From: Oscillospiraceae bacterium | GTDB lineage: Bacteria > Bacillota > Clostridia > Oscillospirales > Oscillospiraceae | Length of the DNA: 17,892 nt | Direction of reading: 5' to 3' | Assembly: GCA_029009035.1 (NCBI GenBank) | Contig: JAQXJQ010000012.1 | Location: 1 to 17,892, forward strand | Shown here: positions 8,191 through 14,396 of the stretch, one piece after another | How the letters are laid out: each line of letters starts with the position of its first letter | Position numbering within the stretch: the stretch's first letter is position 1 | Position numbers and translations under genes: made by a program | The notes under the pieces: generated by a model | What the model was told of the DNA's origin: nothing | What the model saw: only the letters and a program-made list of their open reading frames with translations | The model's database searches: none

Positions 8191-8222
8191 AAAGCTCCGC
8201 TGAGTAGGCGGAGCTTTCTTTT
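8191..8222 (+). terminator. Intrinsic terminator after acpP
   Basis: A perfect 10-bp stem pairs AAAGCTCCGC (8191-8200) with GCGGAGCTTT (8208-8217) around a 7-nt loop, followed by ctttt. It begins 8 nt after the acpP stop. The T tract ends directly at the rnc ribosome binding site (GGAGGG, 8224-8229), so no promoter fits in between and rnc must depend on read-through. Confidence 0.85.
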
Positions 8223-8233
8223 CGGAGGGCTTT

Positions 8234-8905
8234 ATGAGAGAATTGGAAGAAAAGCTGGGACATCATTTCCGAAATATCGCGCTGCTGGAGCACGCCATGA
8301 CCCACAGCTCCTATGCCAATGAGCACCGTTCCTCCGGCATTACCAGCAATGAGCGGCTGGAGTTTCTGGGCGACTCTGTTTTGGGCATGGTGGTGGCGGA
8401 GCATCTGTTTGCCACCCACCCCAATATGCCCGAGGGGGAACTGACCCGCACCAGAGCCGCTCTGGTATGCGAGGGAAGCCTTTATGAGGTGGCCCGTATT
8501 CTGAATTTGGGCCGCTATCTCCGCTTGGGCAAGGGCGAGGATGCCGGCGGTGGCCGTGAGCGCCCTTCTATTCTGGCCGACGCTACCGAAGCAACTCTGG
8601 CCGCGGTCTATCTGGACGGCGGCATGGAGGCGGTAAAGCCCATCATCCGCACATTTATCCTGGATAAGGAGACGGAGAAGGCCGTGGATCGGGACTATAA
8701 AACCGCGCTGCAGGAACTGGCGCAGCGCAGCCCGGGTCAGAGCGTCTCTTACCGTCTGGCGGGCGAAAGCGGACCTGACCATGCGCGGGTGTTCACCATG
8801 GAGGTCTCCGTGGGCGGCTGCGTGGTGGGGATCGGCCGAGGCCGCAGCAAAAAAGAAGCGGAGCAGATGTCCGCCAAAGCCGCACTGGAGAAACTGGACG
8901 GCTGA
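8234..8905 (+). CDS. rnc: Ribonuclease III
   Basis: RNase III cleaves double-stranded RNA, notably the processing stalks of the 16S and 23S rRNA precursors. The 223-residue protein carries the signature NERLEFLGDSVLG (39-51) with catalytic E43 and D47, and the second acidic pair D116 and E119 in LADATEA. The C-terminal double-stranded-RNA-binding domain spans about 153-222, ending GRGRSKKEAEQMSAKAAL. Length is normal. The ATG at 8234 follows GGAGGG closely. Placement after plsX-acpP is typical of Firmicutes; the smc-ftsY pair that often follows is replaced here by scpAB. A terminator follows within 14 nt. Confidence 0.97.
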   Translation: MRELEEKLGHHFRNIALLEHAMTHSSYANEHRSSGITSNERLEFLGDSVLGMVVAEHLFATHPNMPEGELTRTRAALVCEGSLYEVARILNLGRYLRLGKGEDAGGGRERPSILADATEATLAAVYLDGGMEAVKPIIRTFILDKETEKAVDRDYKTALQELAQRSPGQSVSYRLAGESGPDHARVFTMEVSVGGCVVGIGRGRSKKEAEQMSAKAALEKLDG

Positions 8906-8918
8906 ACAGAAAAAGAAG

Positions 8919-8957
8919 GCGCGTCCCGACGGTTTTCCGCCGGGACGCGCTTGTATT
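8919..8957 (+). terminator. Intrinsic terminator after rnc
   Basis: A 10-bp perfect GC-rich stem pairs 8919-8928 with 8941-8950. After one A-C mismatch it continues as a 3-bp CGG/CCG stem capped by a TTTT loop. The tail ttgtatt is only moderately T-rich and also supplies the -35 region of the next promoter. Confidence 0.8.
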
Positions 8958-8979
8958 GCCGGAAAAAACTTGGTATAAT
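8951..8979 (+). promoter_or_regulatory. Extended -10 promoter for scpA operon
   Basis: The -10 TATAAT (8974-8979) is perfect and preceded by TGG, giving an extended -10. The -35 candidate is TTGTAT (8951-8956) at 17-nt spacing, matching consensus only in its TTG. Transcription would start near 8986, about 27 nt before the scpA ATG. The -35 overlaps the tail of the rnc terminator, making a compact transcription boundary. Confidence 0.75.
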
Positions 8980-9012
8980 ATATAAAATCACCGCAGGGAA
9001 GGAGGGACTGCC

Positions 9013-9813
9013 ATGGATGCCCCCATTTACCACCTCGACAAGGTCGTCAAAGCAAAGCAGGAGGATATGGAGGATTTTGACGGCCCTCTCGACCTCATTC
9101 TCCATCTGCTGAGCAAGAACAAGATCGAGATCCGCGATATCCGGATCTCCGAGCTGCTGGACCAGTATCTGGAGTGGATGGAGCGCCGTGAGGAGCTCAA
9201 TCTGGAGATCGCCAGCGAGTTTGTCACCATGGCTGCCCACCTGGTCTATATCAAGACCCGTATGCTGCTCTCCATCGACGATGAAGAGGCCGCCAGTGAG
9301 ATGGAGCTGCTGATGGCGGCGCTGGAGCAGCATCAGCACCATGAGAGCTATCTGAAGATCAAAACGGTGTCGGAGTCCTTGGGCCGCCGCTATGAGTATG
9401 GGCGGGATTACCTCACCAAGCAGCCCGAACCGATGAAAACAGACCGGACCTATCAATATGTCCATGAGCCTGCGGATCTGCTCTCTGCCATGCAGGCCAC
9501 GCTGGAGCGTGTGGAAAACAAGCTGCCCCCGCCTGTGCGGGCCTTTGAGGGCATCGTGGGCCATGAGCCCTATCCCGTGGCTGACAAGGCCAGGGATATT
9601 CTGGACCGCCTGATCCAGATGGGTGTGACCCGGTTCAGAGCCCTGTTCAAAACCAGCCGCAGCCGTTCCGAGGTGGTGGCCACCTTCCTGGCCATTCTGG
9701 AGCTGTGCAAGGCCAGCCGGATCCATCTGGCCGGAACTGCAGAGGACTGTACCGTCACCAGCACCGTGGATGACAGCGAAGAAGAGCTGGACATCACGGT
9801 GGATACATACTGA
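9013..9813 (+). CDS. scpA: Segregation and condensation protein A (kleisin)
   Basis: ScpA is the kleisin that bridges the heads of the SMC dimer and, with ScpB, forms bacterial condensin for chromosome organisation. The 266-residue protein shows the N-terminal SMC-neck-binding region with FDGPLDLILHLL (about 22-33) and ISELLDQYLEWM (about 45-56), then the conserved ASEFVTMAAHLVYIKTRMLL stretch (residues about 70-89). The C-terminal winged-helix region contains FRALFKTSRSRSEVVATFLAILEL (key residues about 212-235), which contacts the SMC cap. The ATG at 9013 is preceded by AAGGAGGGA at 8999-9007. It is first in an operon with scpB; the partner smc gene is not in the window. Confidence 0.96.
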   Translation: MDAPIYHLDKVVKAKQEDMEDFDGPLDLILHLLSKNKIEIRDIRISELLDQYLEWMERREELNLEIASEFVTMAAHLVYIKTRMLLSIDDEEAASEMELLMAALEQHQHHESYLKIKTVSESLGRRYEYGRDYLTKQPEPMKTDRTYQYVHEPADLLSAMQATLERVENKLPPPVRAFEGIVGHEPYPVADKARDILDRLIQMGVTRFRALFKTSRSRSEVVATFLAILELCKASRIHLAGTAEDCTVTSTVDDSEEELDITVDTY

Positions 9814-9828
9814 AAGGAGGGTATCTGA

Positions 9829-10449
9829 TTGGAACTGAAGGAATTGGAAAGCGCCATTGAGGGTATCCTTTTTGCAGCGGGAGATCCCGTTCCTGCCGAG
9901 CGCATCTGCTTTGCGCTGGAGCAGGACAGGGAAACGGTGGACAATGTCTGCCAGAGCCTTGCCGACCGGTACGGCTATGAGCGGCGGGGCATTCGCCTGG
10001 TAAAGCTGGAAAACAGCTGGCAGATGTGTTCTGCGCCGGAGTACGCGCCCCACATCCGAAAGACACTGGAGAGCCGAAAACCCGCCAAGCTGTCCCAACC
10101 GGCACTGGAGGTCCTGTCCATCATCGCCTATTTCCAGCCGGTGACCCGCGCGTATATCGAACAGATCCGCGGTGTGGACAGTTCTTATACCGTGGGGCTG
10201 CTGCTGGAGCGTGATCTGATCTGTGAGGCGGGCCGATTGTCCGTACCCGGCAGGCCCATGCAGTTCAAGACCACCAAGAACTTCCTGCGCTGCTTCGGGC
10301 TGACCTCTCTGGAGGATCTGCCGGAGCTTCCCTCCGCCACTCAGGAGGGCGTGCAGATGACGCTGGAGCTGGAGTCCGCCATTGAGCGGCTTCAGGAGGC
10401 GGAAAACCAGGAGCAAGATGCGGACGCCCCGGAGGAAGAAAGTCTATGA
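9829..10449 (+). CDS. scpB: Segregation and condensation protein B
   Basis: ScpB dimerises through winged-helix domains and wraps the ScpA linker, regulating SMC ATPase activity. The 206-residue protein has ESAIEGILFAAGDPV at the N-terminus, and the conserved second winged-helix motif LSQPALEVLSIIAYFQPVTR (residues about 86-105) followed by IEQIRGVDS and LLLERDLI. The C-terminal 25 residues are acidic. The start is TTG at 9829, supported by AAAGGAGG (9813-9820) 8 nt upstream and by agreement with the usual ScpB N-terminus. It lies 15 nt after scpA and overlaps the next gene by ATGA, which implies translational coupling. Confidence 0.95.
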   Translation: MELKELESAIEGILFAAGDPVPAERICFALEQDRETVDNVCQSLADRYGYERRGIRLVKLENSWQMCSAPEYAPHIRKTLESRKPAKLSQPALEVLSIIAYFQPVTRAYIEQIRGVDSSYTVGLLLERDLICEAGRLSVPGRPMQFKTTKNFLRCFGLTSLEDLPELPSATQEGVQMTLELESAIERLQEAENQEQDADAPEEESL

Positions 10450-11054
10450 CCGGCTGGATCGTGCTGGGTGCGATCGTCGCCGTTCTGTTTCTGATCGCCC
10501 AGATCCGACTTGGGGGACGGGCCGTCTTCGGGCCGGAAGGTTTTTTTGTGTCCCTGCTTGCCGGTCCGTTTAAGATCCGGATCTTTCCGCTGAAAGAGGG
10601 CAGGGAGAAGGAAGAAAAGCCCGGGAAAGAAAAGAAAGCAAAGAAGAAGGAGCCGACAGAAACGCAGTCTGCCCAAAAGAAAGGCGGAACGGTGGGGCGA
10701 ATATTGTCCCTGCTGCCTGTGGTCGGGGAAGCTGCCGGCGCACTCAAGCGCAAGATCCGCATTGACGAGCTGAAGCTTCGGGTGGTCTGGGGCGCGGAGG
10801 ATGCCGCCGGCGCGGCCATGGGCTACGGCAAGGCTAACGCCCTTCTGGGTATGGTCTATCCGCTGATCGACAACAATTTTAAGGTAAAAAGCTGCGATTT
10901 TCAGGTGGATGTGGACTATGGCCGGACCGAGCCGGAATTTTCCGCCGATGCCGCCATCACCATGACACTGGGACAGCTTCTTTCCTTTGCCCTGCACTAT
11001 GGGGCAAAGCTGCTGATACATTGGGTTCGGAGCGGAAAACGCGCCGAAGAATAA
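10446..11054 (+). CDS. DUF2953 family membrane-anchored protein
   Basis: I recognise this as a DUF2953-type protein, a family without a proven function that is common in spore-forming Firmicutes next to scpAB and gerW/ytfJ. The 202-residue protein begins with a hydrophobic segment (about 4-18, WIVLGAIVAVLFLIA) that should be a membrane anchor. A highly charged Lys/Glu linker follows (about 50-77). The remainder is a soluble domain with DELKLRVVWGAEDAA and a conserved-looking DVDYGRTEPEF segment (about 156-166), then a second moderately hydrophobic stretch near 175-192. Its ATG lies inside the scpB stop (ATGA), so it is likely translated by coupling. The link to sporulation is inferred only from gerW next door. 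Confidence 0.8.
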   Translation: MTGWIVLGAIVAVLFLIAQIRLGGRAVFGPEGFFVSLLAGPFKIRIFPLKEGREKEEKPGKEKKAKKKEPTETQSAQKKGGTVGRILSLLPVVGEAAGALKRKIRIDELKLRVVWGAEDAAGAAMGYGKANALLGMVYPLIDNNFKVKSCDFQVDVDYGRTEPEFSADAAITMTLGQLLSFALHYGAKLLIHWVRSGKRAEE

Positions 11055-11069
11055 CAGGAGGTAATGACC

Positions 11070-11477
11070 ATGAGCGAGAGCAATCATCCCATCAACGAAG
11101 TTCTGGAGACCACCATGCATAAGATCCGCGAAATGGTGGACGCCAATACCGTGGTTGGTCAACCCATCCACACGCCCGATGGCGTGACCCTCATCCCCGT
11201 CTCCAAGCTGTCCTTCGGCTTTGCCACCGGCGGCTCCGATTTCGGCAAGGCCCAGAACGGCCCCAAGAATTTCGGCGGCGGCGCCGGCGCGGGATGCAAT
11301 GTGGTTCCGGTGGCCTTTCTGATCGTCAAGGACGGCAGCGTCCGTCTCCTGCCTGTGGCCGAGCCCGCCAGCGACACGGTGGGTCGTGTGGTGGAGCTGG
11401 TGCCCGAGATGTTTGAGAAGGTCACCGGATATATCGACAAGAAAACCGGGGCGAAAAACGCCGACGAGGATATCTGA
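11070..11477 (+). CDS. gerW: GerW/YtfJ family spore protein
   Basis: In Bacillus subtilis the YtfJ (GerW) protein is needed for spore germination in response to Ca-dipicolinate. This 135-residue homologue has the characteristic IPVSKLSFGFATGGSDFG segment (about 44-61), a Gly-rich FGGGAGAGCNVVPVAF stretch (about 70-85) and the LLPV motif. No signal peptide or membrane segment is visible. The second ATG (11070) is chosen because the AGGAGGT at 11056-11062 lies about 8 nt before it but only 2 nt before the ATG at 11064. It is the last gene of the scpAB run, followed by a hairpin. Its presence is the best evidence that the organism descends from endospore formers. Confidence 0.92.
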   Translation: MSESNHPINEVLETTMHKIREMVDANTVVGQPIHTPDGVTLIPVSKLSFGFATGGSDFGKAQNGPKNFGGGAGAGCNVVPVAFLIVKDGSVRLLPVAEPASDTVGRVVELVPEMFEKVTGYIDKKTGAKNADEDI

Positions 11478-11482
11478 GCGTA

Positions 11483-11532
11483 AAAAAGCCATACTACTCC
11501 CATCTGAGAACTCGGATGGGAGTGAGCTTTTT
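11483..11532 (+). terminator. Terminator-like hairpin after gerW that contains the next gene's ribosome binding site
   Basis: A 9-bp perfect stem pairs 11496-11504 with 11515-11523, and can extend inward by three more pairs (one G-U) to a GAAC tetraloop. An outer 7-bp helix can pair AAAAAGC (11483-11489) with GCTTTTT (11526-11532) across an asymmetric internal loop. The T tract supports termination. The right arm contains GGGAG (11518-11522), the only plausible ribosome binding site for the carboxypeptidase, and the outer helix ends in its TTG start codon. Confidence 0.7.
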
Positions 11533-12643
11533 GAAACGACTTTTCCTGTGGTTCATCCTTCCTCTTCTGCTCGCCGGCTTTTTGCCCCGGGCCGACGCGG
11601 TGGAGACCCGGGCTGCCGGCGCGGTCCTGATGGATGCGGAGAGCGGACGGGTCCTCTATGAACAGGATATGCACTGCCCACGGCCCATCGCCAGCATCAC
11701 CAAGCTGATGACCGCTCTTGTGGCGGTGGAGCAGGCGGAAGATCTGGATGCTCCGGTGAGGGTGAAAGGGGAGTGGCTGGGCAGCGAAGGCTCGTCCATC
11801 TACCTTCAGGCCGGAGAGACGATCACCCTGCGGGGACTTCTCTACGGTTTGCTGCTGCAGTCCGGAAATGACGCGGCCATGGCCATCGCCTGCCATGTGG
11901 CAGGGAGCGAGGCGGCCTTTGCCGGGGCGATGAACGAGCGTGCCCAAAGCCTCGGCATGGAGCACACTCACTTTACCAATGCCAGCGGTCTCAGCGAAGA
12001 CGGCCATTATTCCTCTGCCTACGATATGGCTCTTCTGGCCTGCGAGTGTCTGAAAAACGAGACCGTGGCGGATATCTGCGCCACGAAAAGCATTACCGTG
12101 GGAAGCCGCACCTTTGTGAACCACAACAAGCTGCTCTACCGCTGTGAGGGCTGCGTGGGGATGAAGACAGGCTTTACCAAGCGCTCCGGGCGCACGCTGG
12201 TGTCCGCGGCCACACGCCGGGGGCAGACGCTGGTCTGCGTCACCCTGAATGACGGAGATGACTGGAACGACCATGAACGGCTGTTTGACTACGGCTTTTC
12301 CGCCTATCCGCGCACTGTTCTCTGTACTGAGGGGCAGCAGTTCGGCCGAAGGGCAGTGGAGGGGAGCCTGATCCCATCGGTCCCTGTCGCAGCGCTCCGG
12401 GAGACAGCCTATCCTCTGGCGGAAGGGGAGAAGCCCCGGATGACGATAGAACTGAACGGTGGCTTTCATGCCCCGGTTGCCGCGGGAACGGTGGCAGGGT
12501 GTGTGCAATGGTGGCTTGATGGACGAATGATTGCCCAAACGCCGCTCATCTGTTCCCATGCGGTACCGGGCAACGAAGCGGGACGCCCAAAATGGGAGGG
12601 ACTGTTTCACCGGCGGAACACCGAGGCATTCGGCTTTATTTGA
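11531..12643 (+). CDS. D-alanyl-D-alanine carboxypeptidase (DacF/DacB-type, serine class)
   Basis: This penicillin-binding protein trims the terminal D-Ala from peptidoglycan pentapeptides outside the membrane. The 370-residue product has a signal peptide (MKRLFLWFILPLLLAGFLP, then AxA-like RADA, about 1-23). The catalytic triad of motifs is complete: S55-I-T-K58, S111-G-N and K212-T-G. A C-terminal beta domain of the PBP5 type follows (about 270-355). The protein ends without an obvious amphipathic or hydrophobic membrane anchor. The start is uncertain: ATG 11516, GTG 11522 or TTG 11531 are all in frame. TTG 11531 is preferred because it gives a standard MKR signal peptide and lies 8 nt after GGGAG. 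Adjacency to gerW and rluB matches the conserved clostridial block, so a role in sporulation cortex is possible but unproven. Confidence 0.92.
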   Translation: MKRLFLWFILPLLLAGFLPRADAVETRAAGAVLMDAESGRVLYEQDMHCPRPIASITKLMTALVAVEQAEDLDAPVRVKGEWLGSEGSSIYLQAGETITLRGLLYGLLLQSGNDAAMAIACHVAGSEAAFAGAMNERAQSLGMEHTHFTNASGLSEDGHYSSAYDMALLACECLKNETVADICATKSITVGSRTFVNHNKLLYRCEGCVGMKTGFTKRSGRTLVSAATRRGQTLVCVTLNDGDDWNDHERLFDYGFSAYPRTVLCTEGQQFGRRAVEGSLIPSVPVAALRETAYPLAEGEKPRMTIELNGGFHAPVAAGTVAGCVQWWLDGRMIAQTPLICSHAVPGNEAGRPKWEGLFHRRNTEAFGFI

Positions 12644-12661
12644 GAAAAAGGGGAGATCGCT

Positions 12662-13351
12662 TTGGAGGAACGACTGCAGAAGCTGCTTTCCGGCGCAGGG
12701 ATCTGTTCCCGCCGCAAGGCGGAGGAGCTGCTGAGTGCCGGTCGGGTCACGGTAAACGGCGCGGCCGCCTCGTTGGGCGACAAGGCAGACCCGGATCGTG
12801 ATACGATCCTGGTGGACGGCGTCCCCCTGTCCGGGAAAGAGACCCGGACCTACATCATGCTGCATAAACCCCGGGGATTTGTGACCACCCTCTCCGATGA
12901 GAAGGGGCGCAAAACGGTGGCACAGTTGGTGGCCGACTGCCCGGCCAGAGTATGGCCGGTGGGGCGGCTGGACATGGACTCCGAGGGGCTTCTGCTCCTC
13001 ACCGACGACGGCGAGCTGACCCACCGCCTGACCCATCCGTCCCATGAGATCCGCAAGGAGTACCGGGTGCGGGTGACCGGTGACGTGAGGCAGGCCATCC
13101 CCGTGCTTTCCCGGCCTATGGTGGTGGACGGCGAGTCCATGACCGCCGACAGCGTGGAGCAGACCGGGGCGCAGAGCCTTACCATCGTGATCCATCAGGG
13201 GAAAAACCGTCAGATCCGCCGCATGTGCGCCGCCGCCGGCCTCACGGTCAAGCGGCTCATCCGGGTCAGAGAGGGCGGGCTGCAGCTTGGGGAACTGAAA
13301 AGCGGCTGCTGGCGGTATCTGACCGCGGAGGAACTCAGCACGCTGAAATGA
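12662..13351 (+). CDS. rluB: RsuA/RluB-family rRNA pseudouridine synthase
   Basis: The enzyme isomerises uridine to pseudouridine in rRNA; family members with this layout usually act on helix 93 region of 23S rRNA, but the exact target is inferred. The 229-residue protein has an N-terminal S4 RNA-binding domain (about 2-60, RLQKLLSGAGICSRRKAEELL) and a catalytic domain with the nucleophile D104 in VGRLDMDSEGLLLLTDDG. Later conserved stretches are KEYRVRV and GKNRQIRRMCAAAGL. The start is TTG at 12662, preceded by GGGGAG (12650-12655) with 6-nt spacing. It lies 18 nt after the carboxypeptidase and is probably co-transcribed with it. Confidence 0.93.
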   Translation: MEERLQKLLSGAGICSRRKAEELLSAGRVTVNGAAASLGDKADPDRDTILVDGVPLSGKETRTYIMLHKPRGFVTTLSDEKGRKTVAQLVADCPARVWPVGRLDMDSEGLLLLTDDGELTHRLTHPSHEIRKEYRVRVTGDVRQAIPVLSRPMVVDGESMTADSVEQTGAQSLTIVIHQGKNRQIRRMCAAAGLTVKRLIRVREGGLQLGELKSGCWRYLTAEELSTLK

Positions 13352-13381
13352 AAGATTTTGAAAGCAATCCTGCAAAACCAC

Positions 13382-13409
13382 TTGCATTTGAATTTACAGA
13401 TGGTATGAT
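13382..13409 (+). promoter_or_regulatory. Promoter of the RpiR-family regulator gene
   Basis: A -35 TTGCAT (13382-13387) and a -10 TATGAT (13404-13409) are spaced by 16 nt, and the -10 is preceded by TGG, giving an extended -10. Transcription would start near 13416, at the left arm of a small inverted repeat. Confidence 0.65.
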
Positions 13410-13414
13410 AGTGG

Positions 13415-13441
13415 TGCCGGCGGAAAAGGCTTATGCCGGCA
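13415..13441 (+). repeat. Inverted repeat in the leader of the RpiR-family gene
   Basis: TGCCGGC (13415-13421) and GCCGGCA (13435-13441) form a perfect 7-bp inverted repeat with a 13-nt spacer, located at the expected transcription start and just before the AAGGAG ribosome binding site (13445-13450). It could be an operator for autoregulation or a leader hairpin. Sequence alone does not decide. Confidence 0.45.
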
Positions 13442-13459
13442 GATAAGGAGTGTTTGGTG

Positions 13460-14338
13460 ATGAGCCGTGATATTCTGCTGATGATCCAGGGCCAGATGAA
13501 GGAGTTTTCCAAGGGAAAGAAGCGCATTGGCCAGTTCATCCTCGATAACTATGATAAGGCGGCCTTTATGACCGCGGCCAAGCTGGGCGAGACCGTAAAT
13601 ATCAGCGAATCCACCGTGGTGCGCTTTGCCGCCGATCTGGGCTATGACGGATATCCTGCCATGCAGAAGGCTTTGCAGGAGATCATCCGCAGCAAACTCA
13701 CCTCCGTGCAGCGGATCGAAGTGTCCAATGACCGCCTGGGCGATCAGGATATTCTGGCTACGGTGGTGCAGTCCGATATTGAGAAAATGCGCCTGTCGCT
13801 GGAGGGGATCGACCGCGGCGAATTCAGCCGCGTGGTGGACGCCATTGTGGGCGCGAAAAAAATCTACATCATCGGCGTGCGTTCCGCTGCGGCGCTGTCC
13901 GATTTCCTCGCTTTCTATTTCAACCTCATCGTGGATCATGTCAGCCAGGTCAAGACCACCCTGGCCAGCGAGATGTTTGAGCAGCTGCTGCGTGTGGGAC
14001 CGGGAGATGTGGTCATCGGCATCAGCTTTCCGCGTTACTCCACCCGTACGGTGCGCGCCATGGAGTTCGCCCGTGACCAGGGCGCCACGGTGGTGGCCGT
14101 GACTGACAGCGAGCTCTCCCCGCTATATGCCACCGCATCGCTGCACCTTCTGGCCAAGAGCGATATGGCCTCTTTTGTGGACTCCCTGGTCGCCCCGCTC
14201 TCGGTGCTCAATGCCCTGATCGTAGCCGTGGGGCGCAAGCGTGCCGCCGAAGTCACCGAGACCTTCAGCCGTTTGGAGAGCATCTGGGACGAATACCAGG
14301 TATACGAAAAAGTGGAGTATCCGGAAAATAATAAGTGA
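13460..14338 (+). CDS. MurR/RpiR family transcriptional regulator
   Basis: RpiR-type regulators bind DNA with an N-terminal helix-turn-helix and sense phosphorylated sugars through a C-terminal SIS domain. In this 292-residue protein the HTH region spans about 1-77, with AAKLGETVNISESTVVRFAA (residues about 34-53) and LGYDGYPAMQKAL immediately after, both typical. The SIS domain runs about 115-255 with KKIYIIGVRSAAALSDFL and VVIGISFPRYSTRTVRAMEFA (key residues around 180-200). The ATG at 13460 follows AAGGAG by 9 nt; upstream in-frame ATG 13433 has no ribosome binding site and lies in the inverted repeat. No sugar-metabolism gene is adjacent, so ligand and targets are unknown. It has its own promoter and terminator and interrupts a housekeeping block. 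Confidence 0.92.
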   Translation: MSRDILLMIQGQMKEFSKGKKRIGQFILDNYDKAAFMTAAKLGETVNISESTVVRFAADLGYDGYPAMQKALQEIIRSKLTSVQRIEVSNDRLGDQDILATVVQSDIEKMRLSLEGIDRGEFSRVVDAIVGAKKIYIIGVRSAAALSDFLAFYFNLIVDHVSQVKTTLASEMFEQLLRVGPGDVVIGISFPRYSTRTVRAMEFARDQGATVVAVTDSELSPLYATASLHLLAKSDMASFVDSLVAPLSVLNALIVAVGRKRAAEVTETFSRLESIWDEYQVYEKVEYPENNK

Positions 14339-14346
14339 TATAAACG

Positions 14347-14383
14347 GTTCGGACTCTACATCCTGGCAGAGTCCGAACTTCTT
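14347..14383 (+). terminator. Intrinsic terminator after the RpiR-family gene
   Basis: A perfect 11-bp stem pairs GTTCGGACTCT (14347-14357) with AGAGTCCGAAC (14368-14378) around a 10-nt loop, followed by ttcttt. It starts 8 nt after the stop. The ribosome binding site of the next gene (GAGG, 14385-14388) begins immediately after the T tract, so there is no room for a separate promoter. Confidence 0.85.
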
Positions 14384-14396
14384 TGAGGAAGTGTCT

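Noticed and set aside
14241..14396. N-terminal extension of the flavoprotein by 52 residues
   Set aside because: It would run through the rpiR coding end and its terminator; the ATG at 14397 has a ribosome binding site and begins just before the FAD motif.
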